Made by a program: the position numbers and the translations under genes. A stretch of 35,606 nucleotides of DNA from Bacteroidaceae bacterium (GTDB lineage Bacteria; Bacteroidota; Bacteroidia; Bacteroidales; Bacteroidaceae): assembly GCA_017453465.1 (NCBI GenBank), contig JAFTEV010000008.1, positions 1 to 35,606 of the forward strand. The letters run 5' to 3'. A model generated the notes under the pieces. It had not been told where the DNA came from. It did not search any database and saw only the letters and a program-made list of their open reading frames with translations. Shown in pieces: positions 8,373-15,119 of the stretch. Every line of letters begins with the position of its first letter. Position 1 is the first letter of the stretch.

Positions 8373-8381
8373 TTACCTATT

Positions 8382-9185
8382 ATGCAAGACATCCTCCAAG
8401 AAATTGTTGCCCACAAGCGCATCGAAGTAGCCCGACAAAAAGAAGCCGTCACTCCGACAGTCCTCCACAGACAAGTGGAAGAACTGCTGGCCACGGCCAC
8501 CGCCCCACACTCCATGCGCCAGTCGCTGGCCCAGTCCGCATCGGGCATCATTGCCGAGTTCAAACGCAAAAGCCCCTCGAAAGGCTGGATAAAAGAAGAC
8601 GGCCTGCCCGACATCATTCCACCCGCCTACGCACATCACGGAGCTGCAGCCCTCTCCATCCTGACCGACGAGCACTACTTCGGCGGCAGCCTGAGATTCC
8701 TGCAAAAGGCACGTCCCCTCGTAGGCTCCTGCCCCATCCTGCGCAAAGACTTCATCATCGACGAATACCAACTGTTCCAAGCCAAGGTCGTAGGAGCCGA
8801 TGCCGTGCTGCTCATTGCCGCCGACCTCACCAAGGACGAATGTCGCCAGCTGGCACAGACAGCCCACCAGCTCCAGCTGGAAACCCTGCTGGAGGTCCAC
8901 ACCGAGGCCGAACTGGACTACCTCTCCGACCACATCGACATGGTAGGCGTGAACAACCGCAATCTCGGCACCTTCCACACCGACGTGCAGAACTCCTTCC
9001 GCCTGTCCGCACAGCTGCCGCAAGACTACCTGCTCGTCAGCGAGTCGGGCATCAGCCAGCCCCAGACCGTGCGCCAGCTGCGCGAAGCAGGCTTCCGTGG
9101 ATTCCTCATCGGCGAAACATTCATGCGCACACCCGACCCAGGCCAGGCCCTGCAAACATTCATCCAACAAGTCACAGCACCATGA
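8382..9185 (+). CDS. trpC: Indole-3-glycerol-phosphate synthase
   Basis: 267 residues, a single-domain TIM barrel rather than the TrpC-TrpF fusion of enterobacteria. Catalyses ring closure and decarboxylation of the Amadori product CdRP to indole-3-glycerol phosphate. Substrate-binding and catalytic segments are visible: IIAEFKRKSPSKGWI (56-70), LTDEHYFGGSL, LRKDFIIDEYQ, VGADAVLLIA, GVNNRNLGTF, and VSESGI with the C-terminal phosphate-binding GFLIGE. Its TGA overlaps the trpF ATG (ATGA), indicating translational coupling. Confidence 0.96.
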   Translation: MQDILQEIVAHKRIEVARQKEAVTPTVLHRQVEELLATATAPHSMRQSLAQSASGIIAEFKRKSPSKGWIKEDGLPDIIPPAYAHHGAAALSILTDEHYFGGSLRFLQKARPLVGSCPILRKDFIIDEYQLFQAKVVGADAVLLIAADLTKDECRQLAQTAHQLQLETLLEVHTEAELDYLSDHIDMVGVNNRNLGTFHTDVQNSFRLSAQLPQDYLLVSESGISQPQTVRQLREAGFRGFLIGETFMRTPDPGQALQTFIQQVTAP

Positions 9186-9805
9186 TTCTGAAAGTATGCG
9201 GCATGAAGTATGCCGACAACATCCGCCAGCTCGACGAAGCCCAGATAGCACAGTGGATGGGCTTCATCTTCTACCCCCGAAGTCCGCGCTACGTGGGCGA
9301 ACCGCCAACCTACCTGCCACGCCACAGCCAGCGCGTGGGCGTGTTCGTGGACTCCACCATCGACGACATCATGGCACATCTGGCCGACTACCAACTGAAC
9401 CTCATCCAGCTGCACGGTAACGAATCCCCGGCCTTCTGCCAAACGCTCCGCAGTCAACTCGACAAGGACGTGCGCCTCATCAAAGCCCTGCAAGTGTCCA
9501 GCGCGACATCCTTCCAAGCCGCAGAAGCCTACGCCCCCGTCATCGACTACTTCCTCTTTGAAACACAATGCAACAGCTACGGCGGCAGCGGCAGACAGTT
9601 CGACTGGACGCTGCTCCACAGCTACCACGGCAACACCCCCTTCCTCCTCACGGGCGGCATAAGCCCAATCGATGCAGAGAGAGTCCGTGCCTTCCGCCAT
9701 CCGCAGTTCATCGGCATCGACCTTAACTCACGCTTCGAGACGGCCCCTGCCCGCAAAGACATACAAGCCATACAAACATTCACGCAACAAATCACACACC
9801 CATGA
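9182..9805 (+). CDS. trpF: Phosphoribosylanthranilate isomerase
   Basis: 207 residues, free-standing TIM-barrel isomerase converting N-(5-phosphoribosyl)anthranilate to CdRP. KVCGMKYADNI contains the catalytic cysteine C6. GFIFYPRSPRYVG, VGVFVD, QLHGNESP, and the phosphate-binding FLLTGGI and GIDLNSRFE are all present. The start ATG at 9182 overlaps the trpC stop by four bases, and its own TGA overlaps the trpA ATG at 9802 in the same way, so trpC-F-A form a coupled block. Confidence 0.95.
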   Translation: MILKVCGMKYADNIRQLDEAQIAQWMGFIFYPRSPRYVGEPPTYLPRHSQRVGVFVDSTIDDIMAHLADYQLNLIQLHGNESPAFCQTLRSQLDKDVRLIKALQVSSATSFQAAEAYAPVIDYFLFETQCNSYGGSGRQFDWTLLHSYHGNTPFLLTGGISPIDAERVRAFRHPQFIGIDLNSRFETAPARKDIQAIQTFTQQITHP

Positions 9806-10575
9806 ACAGAATAAACCAACTCTTCAAGACAAAGACAGAGAACATCCTCTCCATCTACTTCTGCGCCGGCCACCCCACACTGCAAGGCACGGCACACACC
9901 ATCAAGACCCTCCAGCAGCGAGGCATCGACATGATTGAAATAGGCATCCCCTTCAGCGACCCCATGGCCGACGGCCCCGTCATACAGAACGCTGCCACCA
10001 AAGCATTGCGAAACGGCATGAGCCTCAAGACACTCTTCAGCCAGCTCGAAGGCATACGCCCCGAAGTCTCCATTCCACTCATCCTCATGGGCTACCTCAA
10101 CCCCATCATGCACTTCGGCTTCGAAGCCTTCTGCCAACGCTGCACGGAAGTAGGCATCGACGGCATGATTATCCCCGACCTTCCCTTCCGGGACTACTTG
10201 GAGACCTACAAGCCCGTGGCCGACCGCTACGGTCTGCGCATCATCATGCTCATCACGCCCGAAACCAGCGACGAGCGCATCCGCTTCATCGACCAGCACA
10301 CAGACGGCTTCATCTACATGGTCAGCTCAGCCTCCACCACAGGCGCACAACACAGCTTCGACGACACCAAGCAAGCCTACTTCAACCGCATCCACAACAT
10401 GCACCTGCAGCACCCCTGCATGATTGGCTTCGGCATCAGCAACCGTCAGACCCTCCTTTCGGCCCAAGCCAACGCCGCCGGAGCCATCATCGGCAGCAAG
10501 TTCGTCAGTCTGCTCGACCAGACCGGCGACCCAGCCCAGGCCACCGACCTACTGCTCAAAGCCCTCGAAGCATAA
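9802..10575 (+). CDS. trpA: Tryptophan synthase alpha chain
   Basis: 257 residues. Splits indole-3-glycerol phosphate to indole and glyceraldehyde-3-phosphate, channelling indole to TrpB. The catalytic Glu (E46 in DMIEIGIPFSDPMADGP) and Asp (D57) are intact; ILMGYLNPI, PDLPFRDY, and the phosphate-binding GFGISNRQT and GAIIGSKFV follow. Slightly shorter than E. coli TrpA (268). Last gene of the operon, followed 21 nt later by a strong intrinsic terminator. It lies about 4.5 kb from trpB even though the products form one complex. Confidence 0.96.
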   Translation: MNRINQLFKTKTENILSIYFCAGHPTLQGTAHTIKTLQQRGIDMIEIGIPFSDPMADGPVIQNAATKALRNGMSLKTLFSQLEGIRPEVSIPLILMGYLNPIMHFGFEAFCQRCTEVGIDGMIIPDLPFRDYLETYKPVADRYGLRIIMLITPETSDERIRFIDQHTDGFIYMVSSASTTGAQHSFDDTKQAYFNRIHNMHLQHPCMIGFGISNRQTLLSAQANAAGAIIGSKFVSLLDQTGDPAQATDLLLKALEA

Positions 10576-10596
10576 CGTCCCTACAAAACGGGAAAC

Positions 10597-10640
10597 AAAC
10601 AGAAAAGCGATTTGGCACTTGTCAAATCGCTTTCCTGTTT
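10597..10640 (+). terminator. Terminator of the trp operon
   Basis: AAACAGAAAAGCGATTTG (10597-10614) pairs with CAAATCGCTTTCCTGTTT (10623-10640) with a single mismatch around an 8-nt loop. The T-rich 3' arm and A-rich 5' arm make it a plausible terminator in both directions; the convergent minus-strand gene ends two bases away at 10642. Confidence 0.85.
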
Positions 10641-10641
10641 A

Positions 10642-10848
10642 TCAGACACCTCTGTATTCCGCTATCACCTCGTCAGCAATATACTTATCTCCAAAAGTAT
10701 AGAGCAAAGTGTCAGGATTGTGAAGCTCCTCACAAGTCTTCGACGTATAGAACAAATCCAGAGCCTTCTCTGGTGAAACATTCAATTGGGCTGCAAGTTC
10801 CGCAACAACATTACCAATTTTATACCACATCTGATCTGGACGCAACAT
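10642..10848 (-). CDS. DUF3791-type small protein
   Basis: 68 residues, cytoplasmic, no signal peptide. The pattern WYKIGNVVAELAAQLNVSPEKALDLFYTSKTCEELHNPDTLLY matches the DUF3791 family: a predicted helical protein with a conserved (L/F)FY-S-T---L--P-T-LY core. It starts 5 nt after the stop of the DUF3990 gene and is the third member of a DUF3791-DUF3990-DUF3791 cluster. These small proteins are repeatedly found beside DUF3990 in Bacteroidetes and Firmicutes; a role as antitoxin or accessory is my inference. It converges on the trp operon and shares its bidirectional terminator. Confidence 0.75.
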   Translation of the reverse strand: MLRPDQMWYKIGNVVAELAAQLNVSPEKALDLFYTSKTCEELHNPDTLLYTFGDKYIADEVIAEYRGV

Positions 10849-10853
10849 AAGGA

Positions 10854-11336
10854 CTAAAGAATTATTGATTCAACAAAATGTAAATACTGGTCAATCACGG
10901 CTTGGCTAAGAATGCAAATCTGATTATTAGGCTGATGCTTCGACAACTCTACCAATGCAGCCTCAGCCGACATCCTGCCATTCATGTAGTCTTCCACCGT
11001 GTCAATGACATTATCATTGGCAACCCCGCCTTCTATGACATCAAACGCTTGCCACTCCGTCCGTCCCTTCCGGCTTGCCACAATGAAGTCAAGCCAGGCC
11101 CTGTCGTAAGCACCGAAACGCATGTAACGGCAATTCGCCTTTGCCTTTTCCTTGTCAAAATCATAGACACTAACAATCGGAGAAACCAATCGCCTCGCAC
11201 CCATCCGTTTTGCCCAGCGTTCAGCCTGTTCACGAATGTCAGTGACATAGAATCCCCGACCAAAGTCCAGATTTCTGCGCCCCAAGGAAGCCAGCGGCGC
11301 AGCGACCTCCATGATTGAACCATGATAGACAATCAT
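10854..11336 (-). CDS. DUF3990 protein, predicted ADP-ribosyltransferase-like toxin
   Basis: 160 residues. MIVYHGSIMEV at the N-terminus and LDFGRGFYVTDIREQAERWA (23-42) are the DUF3990 hallmarks. The YHGS strand followed by GxGFYxT resembles the NAD-binding His/Tyr signature of ADP-ribosyltransferases, and DUF3990 has been proposed to belong to that fold. WLDFIVASRKG and GGVANDNVIDTVEDYM are further family segments. A conserved C-terminal NNQICILS stands where these proteins usually have a (D/N)QI(C/S)F strand; no third-motif glutamate is evident to me. The start at 11336 overlaps the upstream gene's TGA (ATGA), preferred over a longer in-frame ATG at 11363. Toxin activity is predicted, not shown. 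Confidence 0.75.
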   Translation of the reverse strand: MIVYHGSIMEVAAPLASLGRRNLDFGRGFYVTDIREQAERWAKRMGARRLVSPIVSVYDFDKEKAKANCRYMRFGAYDRAWLDFIVASRKGRTEWQAFDVIEGGVANDNVIDTVEDYMNGRMSAEAALVELSKHQPNNQICILSQAVIDQYLHFVESIIL

Positions 11337-11632
11337 TTCGCGCCTCCTTTCCGAGCCTCCCAATAGAGCAGCGTTTCAACGATGTCCGCAGTGACATTAG
11401 CCCTGCTCTCCGTGTGCAACGTATCGTAGCAAGCCACGATATAATCCTGTATCAGCCCCACCCCCTTCATGCGCCGATAAGCCTCCGACGGCTTTATGCC
11501 AAGAGCCAAAGCCACAGACTCAATGCACGAACAAACAAAAGTCAACTTCCGCTGTTCTTCCGTAGGATACGCATAGCCCTCATTCCAAATGTAAGTCTCC
11601 GAAGCAGGGCGATTACTTGTATTTTGCATCAT
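11333..11632 (-). CDS. DUF3791-type protein upstream of DUF3990
   Basis: 99 residues (98 if the adjacent ATG at 11629 is used). The C-terminal half KLTFVCSCIESVALALGIKP, SEAYRRMKGVGLIQDYIVAC and YDTLHTES fits DUF3791, a helical family that accompanies DUF3990. It shares a family-level pattern with the smaller protein at 10642-10848 but is clearly diverged. Promoter boxes at 11649-11680 lie immediately upstream, which excludes the longer in-frame start at 11728. The stop overlaps the DUF3990 start by four bases, so the two are translationally coupled. First gene of the three-gene operon. Confidence 0.7.
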   Translation of the reverse strand: MMQNTSNRPASETYIWNEGYAYPTEEQRKLTFVCSCIESVALALGIKPSEAYRRMKGVGLIQDYIVACYDTLHTESRANVTADIVETLLYWEARKGGAK

Positions 11633-11648
11633 AACCGAAACTTTGATG

Positions 11649-11680
11649 CAAATATCAGAAAATCTTTTGACATAAACAAA
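11649..11680 (-). promoter_or_regulatory. Promoter of the DUF3791-DUF3990-DUF3791 operon
   Basis: On the minus strand TTTG (11677-11680), 20 nt, then GATATTTG (11649-11656), one mismatch from TAnnTTTG. Transcription would begin about ten bases before the ATG at 11632, so the leader is very short. Confidence 0.6.
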
Positions 11681-11866
11681 AACAAACACAAAAAACTGAC
11701 AGCTCACACAAAAAAGCAGTTCCTGCACATCACTGCGGAGGAACTGCCCTAAATCTGTCTATGAAGTCCACCCAGCAAGGGGAGGAACATCAACAAATTT
11801 AATCAACCTAATGCCCGGCGAACCTCACGGCTGGCCTGTGTTGTGGGCATATTAACTTAATTATAT

Positions 11867-11899
11867 GTTGTCGTCCCCTTGTATAGGGGGCGGAACAAC
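11867..11899 (-). terminator. Hairpin downstream of the 59-residue protein gene
   Basis: GTTGT..CCCCT (11867-11879) pairs with AGGGG..ACAAC (11885-11899). It begins 9 nt after the stop codon of the minus-strand small gene; no T run follows, so it may be a stabilising 3' hairpin rather than a terminator. The stretch 11760-11866 otherwise shows nothing I can name. Confidence 0.35.
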
Positions 11900-11908
11900 C
11901 CTGTGTAT

Positions 11909-12088
11909 TTACCAGAGGTCGCCAAAGCTGGCATCGTCTTCTGGCTCGTAGTCGCCACGGTCCTTGCCTTGATTTACGAAGTTTGGATTACTGGTGTCTG
12001 TACTGTAAAGCTTTTGTGATTCACAAATCATCAGTTCTGCGCTGATTTCGTTCACCTCAACGCGGGGTGCAATATATACTTTTTTCAT
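11909..12088 (-). CDS. Small conserved-type protein, 59 residues, function unknown
   Basis: ATG at 12088 opens a 60-codon frame to TAA at 11909-11911. The product starts MKKVYIAPRVEVNEISAELM, continues ICESQKLYSTDTSNPNFVN and ends in the acidic DRGDYEPEDDASFGDLW. I recognise the layout (MKK-Y--P-(V/I)EV--I--E-M(I/L), then a short polar linker and an Asp/Gly-rich tail) from many small Bacteroidales proteins with no assigned function. There is no classical signal peptide or membrane helix. It lies 38 nt after the stop of the large secreted protein gene at 12127-14085 on the same strand, so co-transcription is likely. The single Cys at residue 22 follows the conserved front part. Codon structure and context make it a real gene rather than chance. 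Confidence 0.75.
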   Translation of the reverse strand: MKKVYIAPRVEVNEISAELMICESQKLYSTDTSNPNFVNQGKDRGDYEPEDDASFGDLW

Positions 12089-12126
12089 TGTTCTGATTCC
12101 TTTCTGTTATTAGTTTTGTTGCCGAT

Positions 12127-14085
12127 TTACTTGTTAATATACTTCTTGCCGTTCTTGATGATGATGCCCTTGTAAGCAGCATTCACGCGCTGACCAGCCA
12201 CGTTGTAGATGGCACCGTCTTGGGCAGCCTCTGTTGCAATGGCCTTGATAGCAGTTGCATCATCACCTTCGAAGACGAAACGAAGCTTAGCACTGCTACC
12301 AGTTGTTTTCAGGTAAGCCTTGCCTGCTGCAAGTTCATAACCACCTGCTGCTACTTTGTGGAAACCAACTTCTGTATATTCTTCGCCACTCTGAATAGCA
12401 CCAAAGACATAGTTACCTTCTGTAATAGTAGTTGTTTCAGTCAAGCCTACCAGCATATTGCCGTCCAATGCAGTACCTTCTGCTGCAACAGGAATATTGT
12501 AGGTTGCGCCAGCAGTACCCTTCAACAACAGACCTTCACCAGCAGGAACAGCTGTATTAGCTTCAGCCAATGTAGCATACTCACCTGATACAGAAGAAAC
12601 ATAGTAAGCTGTCAGACCATCTGGCAATTTTGAAAGGTCAAGAGCAGCAGAAGAAGCAAAGGTAGCATAGCCTGTAGCACCGATTGTGGCTGGAACAGAT
12701 TTCAGCACAGCAATGATAACATCATAGTCGTCTCTTGTTTTGCTACCTCCAGCAGCAATCGTCAGTTTACCTGCTGTAGGAACGTTTACATCTGATATTG
12801 TAACATTACTCCAAGAACCCTTGCCTAAACCTGCAAGCACGTCAAACTCTATATCACCAATCTTGATCTTAGAGCCACGATTTTGGGATTGTACTCTGCA
12901 TATTAATGTATAGACACCGGCGGGGAGATCTTCAGAAGAAGTATAAGCAGTGTTGTCGTATGCACTACAATATGAAGCACGATAGTTTGCATTTTGTGCT
13001 GTTGTCATATCTAAGTCTTCGAAAAGAACAACTGTTCCGCCACCTAAATCTACTGGTGTTACAGCCTTTTCAACAACATTATTAGCAATCAAAGTAGTAG
13101 GTTCGCCATAATATGGGCTGCTTCCCCTTTGTGTAGATTGATATAATGTACCATCTTTCATAACATACATGCGGAATGGAATATTATAGCTATCACCTAC
13201 ATACAGACCAGCGACAGAAGGTTGTGCCTCAGAGAAAACAACTTCATCGTTATATGTGTAGTTTACAGTTATAGAGGTTATAGGAGTCTTAGCTGTCATT
13301 GCGAATTCTACATTTTTATCTGCTCCGCTGACAGTAAAGTTACCATTGTAAGTTTCATAACCATCAGCAGTAGCAGTGAAAGAATAGTCTCCATCAACTA
13401 ATATTGTTCCTGATGTAACATCAGTGTCACCAATCTTTACTGTAGCAGCTACACTATTTGTCTCAGTAAAGGTAACATTATGTGGAGTCGCAAGAGTATA
13501 AGTAACTGTAACTGCGGGATTCTTTATATAACAACCTGCTGCTTCTGTCTCATAAAGCAAAATAGTAACAACATTATCAGCGTCACCTGTAAAAGCGGAT
13601 GTAATATTGATTTCTTTATCCTCAAATACACTTGCTGATTTGGTTGATGTCCCAACAAGACCGCCTAATGTCGTTATACTTTTATCAGCGGTGTTATAAG
13701 TCATTGTGTTAGACCATGTTGAGCTGTTATAACCTGCACCAACAGTAGTTGTACGCTTGCTGTCAGTAGAACCAGACTGTTGGAAAGAAAGGGTGGCTGC
13801 GGTGATGGTTGCTCCAGAAGGAAGAGCAGAAGCATCAACCTGTAGGTATGTGATATAGTTCACATTCCATCCCAGGGTTTTAAATTCAACAGAACCACCA
13901 CTAATGTTGTTATAACCAGTTCTTGCTGTTTCTCCTGCCGCAATTTCGCCGTATGAAGTATCAGCTTTGTCATAATCTACATACGTCATTTTAACTGTGG
14001 CATTAAGCGACTCTGCCCACGCATTTACGCTTCCCACGCACAAAGCAGCAGCCGCGAGAAGCGTCTTAAAAGTAAATTTTTTCAT
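12127..14085 (-). CDS. Large secreted protein with T9SS-type C-terminal domain
   Basis: 652 residues. Signal peptide at about 1-24 (MKKFTFKTLLAAAALCVGSVNAWA). Residues about 28-200 form a beta-sandwich reminiscent of DNRLRE/CBM-type domains (YITYLQVDASALPSGATIT, then SSTWSNTMTYN and DVTITAY-like strands). A PEGA-like stretch (HNVTFTETNSVAATVKIGD, GDYSFTATADGYETYNGNF) follows at about 200-265. The C-terminal third has IGATGYATFASSAALDLSKL, seen in many Prevotella surface proteins, and the tail GAIYNVAGQRVNAAYKGIII, NGKKYINK, a T9SS sorting domain. No catalytic motif is evident, so an adhesin or carbohydrate-binding role is only a guess. Codon use is more AT-rich than in the trp and SusCD operons. 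It is followed by the 59-residue gene. Confidence 0.75.
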   Translation of the reverse strand: MKKFTFKTLLAAAALCVGSVNAWAESLNATVKMTYVDYDKADTSYGEIAAGETARTGYNNISGGSVEFKTLGWNVNYITYLQVDASALPSGATITAATLSFQQSGSTDSKRTTTVGAGYNSSTWSNTMTYNTADKSITTLGGLVGTSTKSASVFEDKEINITSAFTGDADNVVTILLYETEAAGCYIKNPAVTVTYTLATPHNVTFTETNSVAATVKIGDTDVTSGTILVDGDYSFTATADGYETYNGNFTVSGADKNVEFAMTAKTPITSITVNYTYNDEVVFSEAQPSVAGLYVGDSYNIPFRMYVMKDGTLYQSTQRGSSPYYGEPTTLIANNVVEKAVTPVDLGGGTVVLFEDLDMTTAQNANYRASYCSAYDNTAYTSSEDLPAGVYTLICRVQSQNRGSKIKIGDIEFDVLAGLGKGSWSNVTISDVNVPTAGKLTIAAGGSKTRDDYDVIIAVLKSVPATIGATGYATFASSAALDLSKLPDGLTAYYVSSVSGEYATLAEANTAVPAGEGLLLKGTAGATYNIPVAAEGTALDGNMLVGLTETTTITEGNYVFGAIQSGEEYTEVGFHKVAAGGYELAAGKAYLKTTGSSAKLRFVFEGDDATAIKAIATEAAQDGAIYNVAGQRVNAAYKGIIIKNGKKYINK

Positions 14086-14337
14086 AAAAAGAAATAAGTT
14101 AATTTGTTAGGATTAATAAAAATATTGGATGTTGTTGTTGTTTGTCAAGTATTTGTTTGCACCGGGCGGAGGGGCACAACAGAGCCACAGGCCGCCAAGT
14201 TTTCTGGTAGGTTAATAAATCTTGGATGTTCTTCTGGTCATGGTTGTGCAGTCGCTCAGTCCCTTGCGGTGCTACTATATATATAAATAATGTGGGACAA
14301 AAAGAAGCGTAGAACTGTGCGTGCTCTACATCTCTGT

Positions 14338-14457
14338 CCTGAGGTCCTGGAATTCACCCATAGCAAAAGATATAGTGATACAACAATTCCACGCTAACCA
14401 GCGTGGAGAAGTTCACTATGCCATCTTGTTGCTATTTGAAATTTTCCAGGTTTCAGG
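14338..14457. repeat. Imperfect 120-bp palindrome in the divergent spacer
   Basis: Centre: CCACGCT (14389-14395) pairs with AGCGTGG (14400-14406). Outward, TAGTGA pairs with TCACTA, TAGCAA with TTGCTA, and CCTGAGGTCCTGGAATT with the reverse complement of AATTTTCCAGGTTTCAGG. A transcript would fold into one long imperfect hairpin. No open reading frame of note. It could be a structured RNA or a miniature transposable element remnant. Confidence 0.55.
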
Positions 14458-14662
14458 GCACAAGAAAAAGCATACGCTCCTCTAAATTACCAAAATGTCT
14501 GCCGCCTCGTCCTCACTGGCCTTGGGCTTGCTGCCGTTGGCGCGGATTCCGATTTGACGCTGCAAAAATACGGACTTTTTTCTTCACTGCCAAACATTTG
14601 TGCCTTTTTTTCTGCATTGAATGAAATTATAGAGCTGGACGTGGCAGAAAAAACAAAAGATT

Positions 14663-14791
14663 TATACCGCTGGGCGGTCTTTAGAAAAACAAGAAAAAAC
14701 AAAAGAAAACAAGAAAAAACAAGCCTTGTTTGTCCATGGGCAGGTTTTCTTTGGTTTTTTCTTGTTTTTTTCCAGACCGCCCAGCGGTATA
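14663..14791. repeat. MITE-like inverted-repeat element, 129 bp
   Basis: Perfect 18-bp terminal arms, TATACCGCTGGGCGGTCT (14663-14680) and its reverse complement (14774-14791), flank further A-rich/T-rich arms (14683-14710 with 14743-14773) that continue the pairing. The ends read TA-TACC...GGTA-TA, compatible with a TA target duplication as in IS630/mariner-derived miniature elements. No coding capacity. A role as a large bidirectional terminator is the alternative. Confidence 0.6.
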
Positions 14792-14867
14792 TTGGGGAGG
14801 GACGAGCCTGTAATTTTTCAGGCAGGATGAGGGATGTATTGGGCGGGAGTGAGGAACGGAAGCAGCG

Positions 14868-14985
14868 AGATAGGCAATAAAACTAAGAATCATTGTTTGA
14901 TTCTTGTAAATCATTGTTTGATTCTTAAGAATCATTGTGTGATTTATAAGAATCAAACAATGATTTATAGAATATTTGCCTATCT
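14868..14985. repeat. TAGGCAA-bounded repeat with four 21-bp palindromic units
   Basis: AGATAGGCAA (14868-14877) and TTGCCTATCT (14976-14985) form the ends. Inside, four consecutive 21-bp units start at 14888, 14909, 14930 and 14951. Each begins AATCA and carries TGATT ten bases later, so each is itself a small palindrome (for example AATCATTGTTTGATTCTT). The outer motif and the following ATAAAAC match the palindrome at 2761-2840. Confidence 0.65.
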
Positions 14986-15065
14986 GAGCGGGAAGGACAG
15001 GAAGCGGGAGAAAGTTGGAAATGTTAATTTGACGGGAACAGAGTGGTTTTCTCGCTGATTTCATG

Positions 15066-15073
15066 TATCTTTG
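15066..15073 (+). promoter_or_regulatory. -7 box for the gene at 15120-16964
   Basis: TATCTTTG fits TAnnTTTG and lies 46 nt before the ATG. The -33 region is not a clear match. The remainder of 14086-15119 holds the three repeats listed and no gene I can support. Confidence 0.5.
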
Positions 15074-15119
15074 CACAGCGTTTTGAATTGAATCAAACAA
15101 CTACTCAACTTTTATTTTT

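Noticed and set aside
14104-14286. A 60-codon frame in the divergent spacer
   Set aside because: No homology pattern, no promoter, and unlike the codon use of neighbours.
14888-14971. The 21-bp units as a small CRISPR array
   Set aside because: The units are contiguous with no unique spacers, each is a palindrome, and no cas gene is in the window.
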